This document shows, piece after piece, positions 1 to 7,530 of a DNA stretch of 12,922 nucleotides (positions are counted from its first letter, which is position 1; the number at the start of each line of letters is the position of its first letter). Origin of the DNA: Methylococcaceae bacterium (GTDB taxonomy: Bacteria > Pseudomonadota > Gammaproteobacteria > Methylococcales > Methylococcaceae); assembly GCA_012026715.1 (NCBI GenBank), contig VEPB01000423.1, forward strand, positions 1 through 12,922. Direction: 5' to 3'. The notes below the pieces were generated by a model that had not been told where the DNA came from, searched no databases, and saw only the letters and a program-made list of their open reading frames with translations. The position numbers and the translations under genes are program-made.

Positions 1-1
1 C

Positions 2-79
2 AGCCGGTTGAGGGCGGCGCTCGCCCAGGCCATCCCGAAGCATGTGAATGCGGTAGTAGCGGCAATGCAATCGACGTAG
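2..79 (+). CDS. possible C-terminal tail of an upstream gene (partial)
   Basis: Frame 2 is open from the window edge to a TAG at 77-79 and would encode 25 residues ending in VNAVVAAMQST. The first half has the G/C-rich third codon positions typical of the genes downstream, and the Ala/Leu-rich, helix-like composition looks like a real protein end. Frame 1 is also open, to a TGA at 94-96, but its composition (Cys, Gly and Ser rich) is less convincing. No family can be assigned from so short a tail. It would be co-directional with tssA, with about 135 bases between. Low confidence. Confidence 0.3.
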   Translation, partial: SRLRAALAQAIPKHVNAVVAAMQST

Positions 80-214
80 AATCCAAGCTCGGTTGAGGGG
101 CGCCGTTCGGGGCGACGTTGCGCGGCCGACCAGGGGGATGGGAAATCGCGGCATCCGATGAAAATTCCTGTCGGGGAGCCACGGCAGACAACATTGATTG
201 CAATGGGGGAATGA

Positions 215-1258
215 GTGAGTTCACTGGATATCGAAGCGCTGTTGCAGGAGCTGTCGGAAGACGCGCCGTGCGGGGACGACCTGGAGTACGACGCCGCCTT
301 CATCGCCTTGGAGCAATCGGCCAAGGGCGTGCCCGAGCAACAGATCGGCAGCCGGATCGAGCCGGCCCAGCCACCCAACTGGCGCGAGGTCAGGCGCGAT
401 GCCTTGGCGTTGCTGGAACGGACCCGTGATTTAAGGGTGATACTGACTCTGGTGGAGGCCGAGCTGCAGCTGGCTGGGCTGGAGGGCTTGAGGTGCGGTC
501 TGAAGCTGATGTCGGAGGCGGTCCTGCGCTTCTGGGATTCCCTCCATCCGGCGCTCGATCCGGATGACGGCAATGACCCCACCCAGCGCGTCAACATCCT
601 GATGGGCCTGTGCGACGGCGAACTGTTCCTGAGACCCTTGCTGACCGTGCCGTTGTTGAGTTCGCGCGCGCTGGGCAGCGTCACCCTCAGGGATTTTCAG
701 ATTGCCTCCGGCAAGCTGCCCGCCGGCGAAGACGACCCCACCGCGGGCGATTTCAGTCGAATCGGCGCGGTGGCGACGGATTGCGGCGAGGAAACACTGG
801 TTGCGGGGTTGGAGATCGTTTCGGCGTGCATGGAAACCCTGGATCAGTTGGAACAGGCGATCGTCGACCGGGTCGGCATCGGCAACGCCGAGGGCTTTGG
901 ACCGTTGCGGGACATCCTCAAAGACATCAAACAGCTGTTTGTGCGCTATTCTCCTGTCTCCGGCGGCGAGGGCGAAGGCGAGGGGCCCTGGGTGGCCGAA
1001 GGGGAGGGTGGCGGGGTGGCCGCGACCGGCGGCGGCGCGGTCGGAGCGGTGCGGAGTCGCCAGGACGTGCTCCGGGTGCTGGATCTGGTGAGTGACTATT
1101 ACCTCAAAAATGAGCCATCCAGCCCGATCCCGCTGCTGATCAATCGGGCCAAGAAACTGGTTCCCATGGACTTCATGGCGATCATGCGGAATATGGCTCC
1201 CGGCGGGCTCTCCGAGGTGGAGAACCTGAGGGGGCCGGAAGACGAACAGAACGTGTAG
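215..1258 (+). CDS. tssA: T6SS protein TssA (ImpA family, short form)
   Basis: TssA helps recruit the baseplate to the membrane complex and coordinates tube and sheath polymerisation in the cytoplasm. The 347-residue product has an ImpA N-terminal domain in about residues 5-125 (APCGDDLEYD near the start, then WREVRRDALALLERTRDLR and LRFWDSLHPALDPDDGNDPT). A Gly/Glu-rich linker follows at about 246-279. The C-terminal domain from about 280 (SRQDVLRVLDLVSDYY, EPSSPIPLLINRAKKLVP) resembles the end of P. aeruginosa TssA1, and the length matches short TssA forms. The start is GTG at 215, preceded by a GGGGA Shine-Dalgarno at 205-209. An ATG at 211 lies in another frame. It is the first gene of the tssABC block. 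The linker may contain an eroded copy of the repeat found in clpV. Confidence 0.93.
   Translation: MSSLDIEALLQELSEDAPCGDDLEYDAAFIALEQSAKGVPEQQIGSRIEPAQPPNWREVRRDALALLERTRDLRVILTLVEAELQLAGLEGLRCGLKLMSEAVLRFWDSLHPALDPDDGNDPTQRVNILMGLCDGELFLRPLLTVPLLSSRALGSVTLRDFQIASGKLPAGEDDPTAGDFSRIGAVATDCGEETLVAGLEIVSACMETLDQLEQAIVDRVGIGNAEGFGPLRDILKDIKQLFVRYSPVSGGEGEGEGPWVAEGEGGGVAATGGGAVGAVRSRQDVLRVLDLVSDYYLKNEPSSPIPLLINRAKKLVPMDFMAIMRNMAPGGLSEVENLRGPEDEQNV
953..985 (+). repeat. possible eroded copy of the clpV GEG-coding repeat, in the tssA linker
   Basis: This stretch encodes PVSGGEGEGEG. By hand it aligns without gaps, in the same reading frame, to the clpV repeat at 10146-10178, with 22 of 33 bases identical; both encode PV, two variable residues, then GEG, one residue, GEG. 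It falls in the flexible linker between the two TssA domains, where an insertion would be tolerated. It may equally be ordinary Gly/Glu low-complexity linker sequence. Confidence 0.3.
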
Positions 1259-1273
1259 CTGATAACTTGAGAT

Positions 1274-1279
1274 AGGAGG
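1274..1279 (+). promoter_or_regulatory. strong ribosome binding site deciding the GTG start of tssB
   Basis: A full AGGAGG lies six bases before the GTG at 1286. No ATG is suitably placed, so this site decides the tssB start. The same context (ATAGGAGG, a short pyrimidine-led gap, then AAGGTG) recurs before the gene at 11484. Confidence 0.8.
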
Positions 1280-1285
1280 TTTAAG

Positions 1286-1810
1286 GTGGCCGAAAGCAGT
1301 CAGAAATTCATAGCCCGCAACCGGGCTCCCCGGGTGCAGATCGAGTACGACGTGGAGTTGTACGGTTCGGAGAAAAAGGTCCAGCTGCCCTTTGTGATGG
1401 GGGTGCTGGCGGATTTGTCGGGCAAGCCGGCGGAACCCTTGCCTCAGGTGGGCGACCGCAAGCTGTTGGAAGTCGACGTCGACAATTTCGACGAGCGGTT
1501 GAAGTCCATGAAACCGCGAGTGGCTTTTCAGGTTCCCAACACCCTGACCGGCGAGGGCAACATCAACGTGGATATCACCTTCGAGAGCATGGATGATTTT
1601 TCTCCCGCGGCCGTGGCCCGCAAGGTGGAAGGCCTCAACAAGTTGTTGGAGGCCCGCACCCAATTGGCCAATCTGATCACCTATATGGATGGCAAGGCCG
1701 GGGCCGAGCAGCTGATCGCCAAGGTGATGAGCGACCCGACCCTGCTGCAGTCGCTGGCCTCTGCGCCCAAGCCGGCCGATCAATCACCCGCTGAAGAGAC
1801 CAAGGAGTAA
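1286..1810 (+). CDS. tssB: T6SS contractile sheath small subunit TssB (VipA family)
   Basis: TssB pairs with TssC to form the cytoplasmic sheath whose contraction drives the Hcp tube out of the cell. The 174-residue product is family-typical from its start: an N-terminal segment with RNRAPRVQIEYDVE, then LPFVMGVLADLSG, FDERLKSMKPRVAF and VDITFESMDDFSPAAVARKV, with a helical C-terminal part (LNKLLEARTQLANLITYMDGK). Length is normal. The GTG start at 1286 is supported by AGGAGG. In TagJ-containing systems the TssB N-terminal helix is the reported TagJ binding site, which fits the tagJ gene downstream. The end of tssB carries the Shine-Dalgarno of tssC (AAGGAG, 1802-1807), so the two are tightly coupled, as expected for partners needed in equal amounts. 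Confidence 0.97.
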   Translation: MAESSQKFIARNRAPRVQIEYDVELYGSEKKVQLPFVMGVLADLSGKPAEPLPQVGDRKLLEVDVDNFDERLKSMKPRVAFQVPNTLTGEGNINVDITFESMDDFSPAAVARKVEGLNKLLEARTQLANLITYMDGKAGAEQLIAKVMSDPTLLQSLASAPKPADQSPAEETKE

Positions 1811-1813
1811 GCC

Positions 1814-3307
1814 ATGGCCGAGCTGGACACCCAACAACAAGCGGGCGCGACCGCGACCCTCGAAGGCGGCGATTTCACGTCGCTGCTCAACAAGGAATTC
1901 AAGCCCAAGTCGGATCGGGCCAAGGAGGCCGTGGAGTCGGCGGTCACGACCCTGGCCGAGTACGTGCTCAAAGGAGTCACCACGGTCTCCGAGGACGCGG
2001 TCAAGACCATCGAGGCGATCATCGCCGAGATCGACCGCAAGCTGACCGAACAGGTCAACCTGATCATGCACCACGAGGATTTTCAGCAGCTGGAAGGCGC
2101 CTGGCGCGGTTTGCGCTACATGGTGACCAACACCGAGACCGACGAGATGCTGAAGATCCGGGTCATGAACATCTCCAAGAAGGAGTTGGGCAAGACCCTC
2201 AAGAAGTTCAAGGGAACCGCCTGGGACCAGAGTCCCATGTTCAAGAAAATTTACGAAGAGGAATATGGCCAGTTCGGCGGCGAACCCTTCGGCTGTCTGG
2301 TGGGCGACTATTACTTCGATCATTCGCCGCCGGATGTCGAATTGCTGGGCCAAATCGCGCAGATTTCGGCGGCCTCCCACTGTCCCTTCATCTCCGGGCT
2401 GTCACCCTCGGCGTTGCAGATGGATTCCTGGTCGGAGCTGGCCAATCCCAGGGATCTGACCAAGATATTTTCCACTCCGGACTATGCGGCCTGGCGTTCG
2501 CTGCGGGACTCGGACGATTCCAAGTACATCGGCCTGGCCATGCCGCGCTTCCTGGCGCGGCTGCCCTATGGCGCCAAGACCGATCCGGTGGAAGAGTTCG
2601 ATTTCGAAGAGGACACCGCGGCCGCCAACAGCAGGAACTACGCCTGGGCCAACTCGGCCTATGCCATGGCGACCAACATCAATCGCTCGTTCAAGCTGTA
2701 TGGCTGGTGTTCGAGGATCCGCGGCATCGAGTCCGGCGGCGCGGTGGAAGGCCTGCCGGTGCATACCTTCCCTACGGACGACGGCGGGGTGGACATGAAA
2801 TGTCCGACCGAGATCGCCATCAGCGATCGGCGCGAAGCGGAACTGGCGAAGTCCGGCTTCATGCCGTTGCTGCACAAGAAAAATTCGGATTTCGCCGCCT
2901 TCATCGGCGCGCAGTCCCTCAACAAGCCGGCCGAATACGAGGACCCGGATGCCACCGCCAACGCCAATCTGGCGGCCCGGCTGCCTTATCTGTTTGCCAC
3001 CTGCCGCTTCGCCCATTACCTGAAGTGCATCGTGCGCGACAAGATCGGTTCGTTCAAGGAGCGTTCCGACATGCAGATCTGGCTCAACAACTGGATCATG
3101 CAGTATGTCGACGCCAACCCGGCCATGTCGTCGGAGCGGGACAAGGCCATGAAGCCGCTGGCGGCGGCCGAGGTGGTGGTGGACGAGGTGGAAGGCAATC
3201 CAGGCTATTACAGCGCCAAATTCTTCCTGCGCCCGCATTACCAACTGGAAGGGCTGACCGTTTCCCTGCGGCTGGTTTCCAAGCTACCGTCGGCCAAGGC
3301 CGGCTAG
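1814..3307 (+). CDS. tssC: T6SS contractile sheath large subunit TssC (VipB/EvpB family)
   Basis: TssC is the large sheath subunit that polymerises with TssB around the Hcp tube. The 497-residue product is full length. Conserved segments include HHEDFQQLEGAWRGLRYMV (86-104), FGGEPFGCLVGDYYFDH (about 154-170), PFISGLSPSALQMDSW (191-206), MPRFLARLPYG, and the C-terminal region with MQIWLNNWIMQYVDANP and YSAKFFLRPHYQLEGLTVSLRL. The ATG at 1814 follows the tssB stop after three bases, with AAGGAG inside the end of tssB as ribosome binding site. Its N-terminal region is where ClpV engages contracted sheath in some T6SS classes; TagJ-type systems are reported to differ there, which I cannot judge by eye. 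Confidence 0.97.
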   Translation: MAELDTQQQAGATATLEGGDFTSLLNKEFKPKSDRAKEAVESAVTTLAEYVLKGVTTVSEDAVKTIEAIIAEIDRKLTEQVNLIMHHEDFQQLEGAWRGLRYMVTNTETDEMLKIRVMNISKKELGKTLKKFKGTAWDQSPMFKKIYEEEYGQFGGEPFGCLVGDYYFDHSPPDVELLGQIAQISAASHCPFISGLSPSALQMDSWSELANPRDLTKIFSTPDYAAWRSLRDSDDSKYIGLAMPRFLARLPYGAKTDPVEEFDFEEDTAAANSRNYAWANSAYAMATNINRSFKLYGWCSRIRGIESGGAVEGLPVHTFPTDDGGVDMKCPTEIAISDRREAELAKSGFMPLLHKKNSDFAAFIGAQSLNKPAEYEDPDATANANLAARLPYLFATCRFAHYLKCIVRDKIGSFKERSDMQIWLNNWIMQYVDANPAMSSERDKAMKPLAAAEVVVDEVEGNPGYYSAKFFLRPHYQLEGLTVSLRLVSKLPSAKAG

Positions 3308-3310
3308 CTG

Positions 3311-3331
3311 TTTCCGGTGACCGGCGCTGAG
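3311..3331 (+). repeat. 21-base intergenic repeat, copy 1
   Basis: Four bases after the tssC stop is a 21-base stretch (TTTCCGGTGACCGGCGCT plus GAG) that recurs on the same strand at 12573-12593 with 19 of 21 bases identical. This copy contains the 11-base near-palindrome CCGGTGACCGG. Both copies are intergenic. Function unknown; it could be a dispersed element, a protein binding site or a stop-proximal hairpin. Confidence 0.45.
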
Positions 3332-3406
3332 GGTAAAGATCGGCTCCCGGCGATTTCAAATGGGTTGCCGGAGTGTGCAGGAGCGCCGTTCTATCCCGAA
3401 GTAGGA

Positions 3407-3434
3407 GTCGGAAAGCAGAAGTTGGATTTCCGAC
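3407..3434 (+). promoter_or_regulatory. perfect 8-bp inverted repeat in the hcp leader
   Basis: GTCGGAAA at 3407-3414 pairs with TTTCCGAC at 3427-3434 around a 12-base loop. No T-tract follows, so it is not an intrinsic terminator. It lies about 120 bases before hcp in an otherwise uncharacterised 244-base gap and could be an operator or a leader RNA structure. No convincing sigma-70 or sigma-54 promoter was found in the gap by eye. Confidence 0.35.
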
Positions 3435-3551
3435 CGGCGCGGGTGCCTTGTGGCCCCGCCTTGGTTTCCCAAGCGAATGTCCGGGTTCGGTTGGGGGAAT
3501 GCATGACCGGATGAACCTTTCTGGAACAACACTCAACATTGGAGCAAGAAA

Positions 3552-4028
3552 ATGGCAGTTGATATGTTTTTGGATATTCCCCCGATCAAGGGTGAATCGA
3601 AGGACGCAACTCACAAGGAAAAGATGGACGTCCTGGCCTGGAGCTGGGGCATGTCCAACTCCGGTTCCGGTCATGTCGGCGGCGGTTCTGGTTCGGGCAA
3701 GGTCAATGTCCAGGACCTCAGCGTTACCAAATACATCGACAAGGCGAGTTGCGATCTGATGAAGTCCTGCTGCAACGGCAAGCACTTCGACAAGGCCACT
3801 CTGATCGTCCGCAAGGCCGGCGAGAAGCCCCTGGAATACGTCACGATCACCATGACCGACGTGATGATCACCGCGGTCAGCACGGGTGGTTCCGGCGGCG
3901 AGGATCGTCTGACCGAAAACGTCACCCTGAATTTCACCAAGGTCAAGGTGGAGTACAAGGAACAGGCCAAGACCGGCGCCCAGGCGGCGGCTCCCAACAT
4001 GGAGTGGAGCATCGAAGGAAACGCGTAA
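3552..4028 (+). CDS. hcp: T6SS inner tube protein Hcp (TssD, Hcp1-like)
   Basis: Hcp hexamers stack into the inner tube that is expelled by sheath contraction, and they can carry small effectors in the ring lumen. The 158-residue product matches P. aeruginosa Hcp1 along its whole length: MAVDMF start, KGESKD, DVLAWSWGMSNSGS, a Gly/Ser loop, GKVNVQDLSVTKYIDK, then VSTGGSGGEDRLTENVTLNF and KVKVEY near the end. There is no C-terminal effector extension. The ATG at 3552 has GGAG at 3540-3543 upstream. The gene has its own 244-base leader and a strong terminator just after it, so its dosage can be set apart from that of the sheath and baseplate genes. This suits a protein needed in very large amounts. 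Confidence 0.97.
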   Translation: MAVDMFLDIPPIKGESKDATHKEKMDVLAWSWGMSNSGSGHVGGGSGSGKVNVQDLSVTKYIDKASCDLMKSCCNGKHFDKATLIVRKAGEKPLEYVTITMTDVMITAVSTGGSGGEDRLTENVTLNFTKVKVEYKEQAKTGAQAAAPNMEWSIEGNA

Positions 4029-4329
4029 CGACCGTTTCCCGGAACACCGCCCCGCCTGCAAAGGCGGGTGCGGTTGTTTTTTTGTCTGGCGATCCGACCT
4101 TCCGAAGTGGTCTGCGGCCGGTCGAGTAGACGGGCGTTCCCGTGCCCGGGGTGCGGACTGACAGCGCCAGGCAGTGGATGATTGCCGATCGGCTGAGCGG
4201 AAGCGGGGTGGCCTGTTCCGGTAATGGCGGGGATCGAGCCGGTCTGCAGACATGCAGCGCGGCCTGCATCAGCCGGTTGACCGAGACGGGTGGCGCTGCG
4301 GTACACCTAAATCTTTATGGAATGCCAAT
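4029..4329 (+). other. intergenic gap after hcp with terminator and possible promoter
   Basis: This 301-base gap separates hcp from tagJ. It opens with the hcp terminator (4047-4083). The rest has no ORF with a credible protein. A TTGACC at 4277-4282, followed 19 bases later by TACACC at 4302-4307, is a weak sigma-70-like candidate that could restart transcription of tagJ and the genes after it. The tagJ start has only a poor Shine-Dalgarno (GGA near 4319-4321). Confidence 0.4.
4047..4083 (+). terminator. intrinsic terminator after hcp
   Basis: A GC-rich stem, CCGCCCCGCCT paired with AGGCGGGTGCGG (one bulged base), closes around the loop GCAA. TTG and a run of seven T follow, ending at 4083. 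It begins 19 bases after the hcp stop and is a textbook Rho-independent terminator. It should end most transcripts after hcp and reduce expression of the downstream tagJ-clpV block unless that block has its own promoter. Confidence 0.88.
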
Positions 4330-5127
4330 ATGCTTGCTGAGCAGAGTTTGCATCAGGGGAGTCCCCAAGAGGCTTTAGCCCGCCTGCAGGAGCAGGTGAA
4401 GAAGGATCCGTCCAATCCCAAGCTGCGGGTGTTCTTGTTTCAGCTGCTGGCGGTCCTGGGGCAGTGGGAAAGGGCCCAGACCCAACTGAAAGTCTGTGCC
4501 GAGCTGGATCCGGCGAATCTGCTGATGGCTCAGATGTACCGGGAAGCCATCCTGTGCGAGGCGTTGCGGACGGACGTGTTCGCGGGGCGCCGCACACCCC
4601 TGGTGTTTGGAGATCCAGAGCAGTGGGTGGCATTGCTCATCGAGGCCCTGCGGCTCGATCACGAAGGGTCCTGCACCGAGGCTCGGGACTTGCGCGGCCA
4701 AGCGCTGGAGCAGGCCCCGGTCACTGTCGGCAGTGTCGACCAGCAGCCGTTCGGCTGGATTGCCGATGCCGACAGCCGGTTAGGGCCGGTGCTGGAAGCG
4801 GTGGTGAACGGGCGCTATTACTGGGTACCGTTCCAGCGATTGGCGCGGGTGGAGATCGAACCCCCGGCCGATCTGCGCGATCTCGTATGGATGCCGGCCC
4901 AACTGCAGTGGGCCAACGGGGGCAGTGCCAGCGGCTTGATCCCCACGCGTTACGCCGGTTCGGAAGCGGCCACGGATCCGCAGATCCTGATGTCCCGAAG
5001 GACCGACTGGAGAGAGTTGGTGGAAGGCAGCTATGCCGGCCTTGGGCAGCGGCTGTTGGTCACCGATCAGAATGAATATCCCCTCATGGACGTGCGTTCC
5101 ATCGACCTGACCCCCGCCGCGGGCTGA
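4330..5127 (+). CDS. tagJ: T6SS accessory protein TagJ (ImpE family)
   Basis: TagJ (HsiE1 in P. aeruginosa) binds the N-terminal part of the TssB sheath subunit and is thought to assist or modulate ClpV-driven sheath handling. It is found only in a subset of T6SS clusters. From ATG 4330 the product has 265 residues, the usual ImpE length. Residues 1-80 are TPR-like helices (SLHQGSPQEALARLQEQVKKDP, then a second helical pair ending CAELDPANLL). The second half has the ImpE signature: FGWIADADSRLGPVLEAVVNGRYYWVPF (141-168), LRDLVWMPAQLQW (182-194) and RRTDWRE (223-229). The frame is open back to an ATG at 4252, but those 26 residues look like translated intergenic sequence, so 4330 is preferred despite its weak ribosome binding site. 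The tssE gene starts five bases after the stop. Confidence 0.93.
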   Translation: MLAEQSLHQGSPQEALARLQEQVKKDPSNPKLRVFLFQLLAVLGQWERAQTQLKVCAELDPANLLMAQMYREAILCEALRTDVFAGRRTPLVFGDPEQWVALLIEALRLDHEGSCTEARDLRGQALEQAPVTVGSVDQQPFGWIADADSRLGPVLEAVVNGRYYWVPFQRLARVEIEPPADLRDLVWMPAQLQWANGGSASGLIPTRYAGSEAATDPQILMSRRTDWRELVEGSYAGLGQRLLVTDQNEYPLMDVRSIDLTPAAG

Positions 5128-5132
5128 CGCCC

Positions 5133-5636
5133 ATGGCCGAGCTGCTGCCCACCGAGCGGTTGCAGCCGTCGCTGCTGGACCGTCTGGCTGACGATGAGCC
5201 GGGGGAGAGCCACGAATCGCGCGACAAGCGGGTGCTTTCACAGCGGCGGCTGCGGGAAAGCGTGTTGCGCGATCTCGCTTGGCTGCTAAATTCAACCGCC
5301 ATGGATTCCGGCGGCAAGCTCAAAAGCTTTCCGGAGGTGGCTCGTTCCGTGTTGAATTACGGGATCCCCGCCCTGTCCGGCACCAACATCGCCAGCACCG
5401 ACGTGGTGATGCTGGAACGCAACCTGCGTCAGGCGATTGCCGCCTTCGAACCCCGGATTCTCAAAGACTCCCTGAAGATCAAAGTGATCGCATCAAAGGA
5501 TCTCTACAACCATAACGCCTTGGCATTCGAAATCGAAGGCGACCTGTGGATGCAACCCTTGCCCCTGAGACTCTATCTACAGACGGAGATCGATCTGGAA
5601 ACCGGGCACGTCGAGTTGATCGACCGCGGCGGCTGA
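5133..5636 (+). CDS. tssE: T6SS baseplate protein TssE (gp25-like)
   Basis: TssE is the homologue of T4 phage gp25. It sits in the baseplate wedge and nucleates sheath polymerisation. The 167-residue product has an N-terminal segment with LPTERLQPSLLDRL, then the gp25-like domain from about residue 36 (SQRRLRESVLRDLAWLLNST). The family's EPR motif is at 106-108 within AAFEPRIL, and it ends with strands (ALAFEIEGDLW, LRLYLQTEIDLETG). The ATG at 5133 comes five bases after the tagJ stop and has no clear Shine-Dalgarno, so it probably depends on translational coupling to tagJ. The tssF gene follows after four bases. Confidence 0.95.
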   Translation: MAELLPTERLQPSLLDRLADDEPGESHESRDKRVLSQRRLRESVLRDLAWLLNSTAMDSGGKLKSFPEVARSVLNYGIPALSGTNIASTDVVMLERNLRQAIAAFEPRILKDSLKIKVIASKDLYNHNALAFEIEGDLWMQPLPLRLYLQTEIDLETGHVELIDRGG

Positions 5637-5640
5637 AACC

Positions 5641-7530
5641 ATGGATCCCCGACTGGTCGAATACTACGAGAGGGAACTGAGCCATCTCCGCGAGATCGGC
5701 GGCGAGTTCGCCCGGGAATATCCCAAGATCGCCGGTCGCCTGGCCCTGACCGGAGGCGAGGGAGCCGAATGCCCGGACCCGTATGTCGAGCGCTTGCTGG
5801 AAGGCTTCGCCTTCCTCGCCGCGCGGGTCCAGCTCAAGATCGATGCCGAGTTCCCGGCCTTCACCCAGCATCTGCTGGAAGTGGTCTATCCGCACTACCT
5901 GGCCCCGACGCCGTCCATGGCCATCGTCCAGATGCATCCGGACCGCACCCAGGGTTCACTGGAGGACGGCTTCACGGTGCCGGCGAGGACCGGGTTGCGA
6001 TCCAACCTGGCCAAGGGGGAGCAGACCGCCTGCGAATACACCACGGCTCACGAGGTGGTGCTTTGGCCGATCGAGGTGACCGATGCGGAATACCTGGTGG
6101 GGGCGAGCGCCATTGCCAACCTCGGCGTGCCCAGTTTTGCCGGCGGCAAGGCCGGGCTCCGGCTGCGCTTGCGCACGACCCTGCCGGGACTGAACTTCGA
6201 CCAACTGCCCCTCAGCGAGCTCCCGCTGTACTTGCACGGCACCGGGCAGCTGCCGGTGCATCTGTGTGAACAGCTGCGGGCCAACGCCTTGGCGGTGGTG
6301 GTGATTCCGACCGGCCGGCCGGCCTCCTGGCATGAAACGGTGGCCTACGGACCTCTCGCCGGAGTGGGGTTCGCCGACGACGAGGCCTTGTTGCCGTACA
6401 CCGCGAGGTCGTTTCAGGGGTATCGGCTGTTGCACGAATATTTCGCCTTTCCCCAGCGCTTCCGCTTCGTGCGATTTGCCAACCTGCGGCCTGGACTGAC
6501 CCGCTGCCCCGACTCGGAAGTGGATATCGTCGTGGTGTTCGACCGGGTGTGTCAGCCTCTGGAGAATGCCCTCAACGCCGGCCAGTTCGTGCCGTTCGCA
6601 ACTCCGGCCGTCAACCTGTTTCACAAGCGTACCGATCGCATCCAGCTCAGCCGCGAGATTCCCGAGTATCACATCCTGGCCGATCGCACGCGGCCCATGG
6701 ATTTCGAGGTCTACAGCGTCGAGGAGGTGACCGGCTACGGCGAGAATCAGGATCGCGAACAGGAGTTTCAGCCGTTCTACGGTCTCAAGAGCCGCCGCGG
6801 CGGGCGGGACAACTCCGGCTTTTACGCGCTGCGGCGGCGCAAGCGGGTGCTGTCCACCCGGCAGCGCCGGGAAGGCCTGCGCACCAGCTACATCGGGCAC
6901 GAGGTGTTCCTGTCGCTGGTCGATACCCGCGCCGCGCCTTTCGCCACCGATCTGCAGCAGCTGGGCCTGAACACCCTCTGCACCAACCGCGATCTGCCGC
7001 TGCTGATGCCCTTGGGCGTAGGCGATACCGATTTCACCCTCGACATCGGGGTGCCGGTGCAAACCGTGCGTTGTCTGGCTGGCCCCACCAAGCCCAGGCC
7101 GTCGCCGGCCGACGGCGAGGTGGCGTGGCGACTGATCAACCACCTTTCCATTAACTACCTGAGCCTGGAGGACCACCCCGGTCGCGAAGGCGCGACTGCC
7201 TTCCGCGAGTTGCTGGCGCTCTATGCCGACATGACCGATTCGTCCGTACTCAAGCAGGTGGAAGGGCTGGTCTCGATGACGGTCCGCAACGTGATTCGGC
7301 GCATCGACGCCAAGGGCCCCATCGTCTTCGGGCGAGGCCTGGAGATTGGCGTCAAGTTCGAGGAATCCGCCTTTGTCGGTTCCGGACTGTTTCTGCTCGG
7401 CGCGGTGCTCGAGCAGTTCTTCGCCCGCTACGCCTCCATCAACACCTTTACCGAAACGGTGATCCACACCACGGATCGCGGGGAGATCATGCGATGGCCG
7501 GTGCGCAAGGGACAACGGCATACGCTGTGA
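5641..7530 (+). CDS. tssF: T6SS baseplate protein TssF (VasA/ImpG family)
   Basis: TssF forms the baseplate wedge with TssE, TssG and TssK. The 629-residue product has normal length and the characteristic N-terminus: YYERELSHLREIGGEFAREY (8-27), then DPYVERLLEGFAFLAARVQL and FTQHLLEVVYPHYLAPTPSM. Further family features are FRFVRFANL near the middle, TNRDLPLLMPLG, and a C-terminal part with INYLSL and GLEIGVKFEESAFVGSGLFL. The ATG at 5641 follows the tssE stop after four bases. The 3' end overlaps tssG by 37 bases, which fits stoichiometric synthesis of the TssF-TssG subcomplex. Confidence 0.96.
   Translation: MDPRLVEYYERELSHLREIGGEFAREYPKIAGRLALTGGEGAECPDPYVERLLEGFAFLAARVQLKIDAEFPAFTQHLLEVVYPHYLAPTPSMAIVQMHPDRTQGSLEDGFTVPARTGLRSNLAKGEQTACEYTTAHEVVLWPIEVTDAEYLVGASAIANLGVPSFAGGKAGLRLRLRTTLPGLNFDQLPLSELPLYLHGTGQLPVHLCEQLRANALAVVVIPTGRPASWHETVAYGPLAGVGFADDEALLPYTARSFQGYRLLHEYFAFPQRFRFVRFANLRPGLTRCPDSEVDIVVVFDRVCQPLENALNAGQFVPFATPAVNLFHKRTDRIQLSREIPEYHILADRTRPMDFEVYSVEEVTGYGENQDREQEFQPFYGLKSRRGGRDNSGFYALRRRKRVLSTRQRREGLRTSYIGHEVFLSLVDTRAAPFATDLQQLGLNTLCTNRDLPLLMPLGVGDTDFTLDIGVPVQTVRCLAGPTKPRPSPADGEVAWRLINHLSINYLSLEDHPGREGATAFRELLALYADMTDSSVLKQVEGLVSMTVRNVIRRIDAKGPIVFGRGLEIGVKFEESAFVGSGLFLLGAVLEQFFARYASINTFTETVIHTTDRGEIMRWPVRKGQRHTL

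Noticed and set aside
1..11. CAGCCGGTTGA at the window start recurs at 4270-4280
   Set aside because: An 11-base match in a 12.9 kb GC-rich window is not significant, and the flanking sequences do not match.
3450..3464. Possible sigma-54 promoter before hcp (TGGCCCC then TTGG)
   Set aside because: Spacing between the GG and the downstream G is one base short, and several consensus positions are wrong.
4039..4050. 12-base similarity (CCGGAACACCGC versus CCGGGACACCGC at 12559-12570)
   Set aside because: Too short and too GC-rich to separate from chance, unlike the 21-base repeat nearby.
4252..4329. N-terminal extension of TagJ from ATG 4252
   Set aside because: The 26 extra residues do not look like ImpE sequence. 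The family-like start is at 4330.
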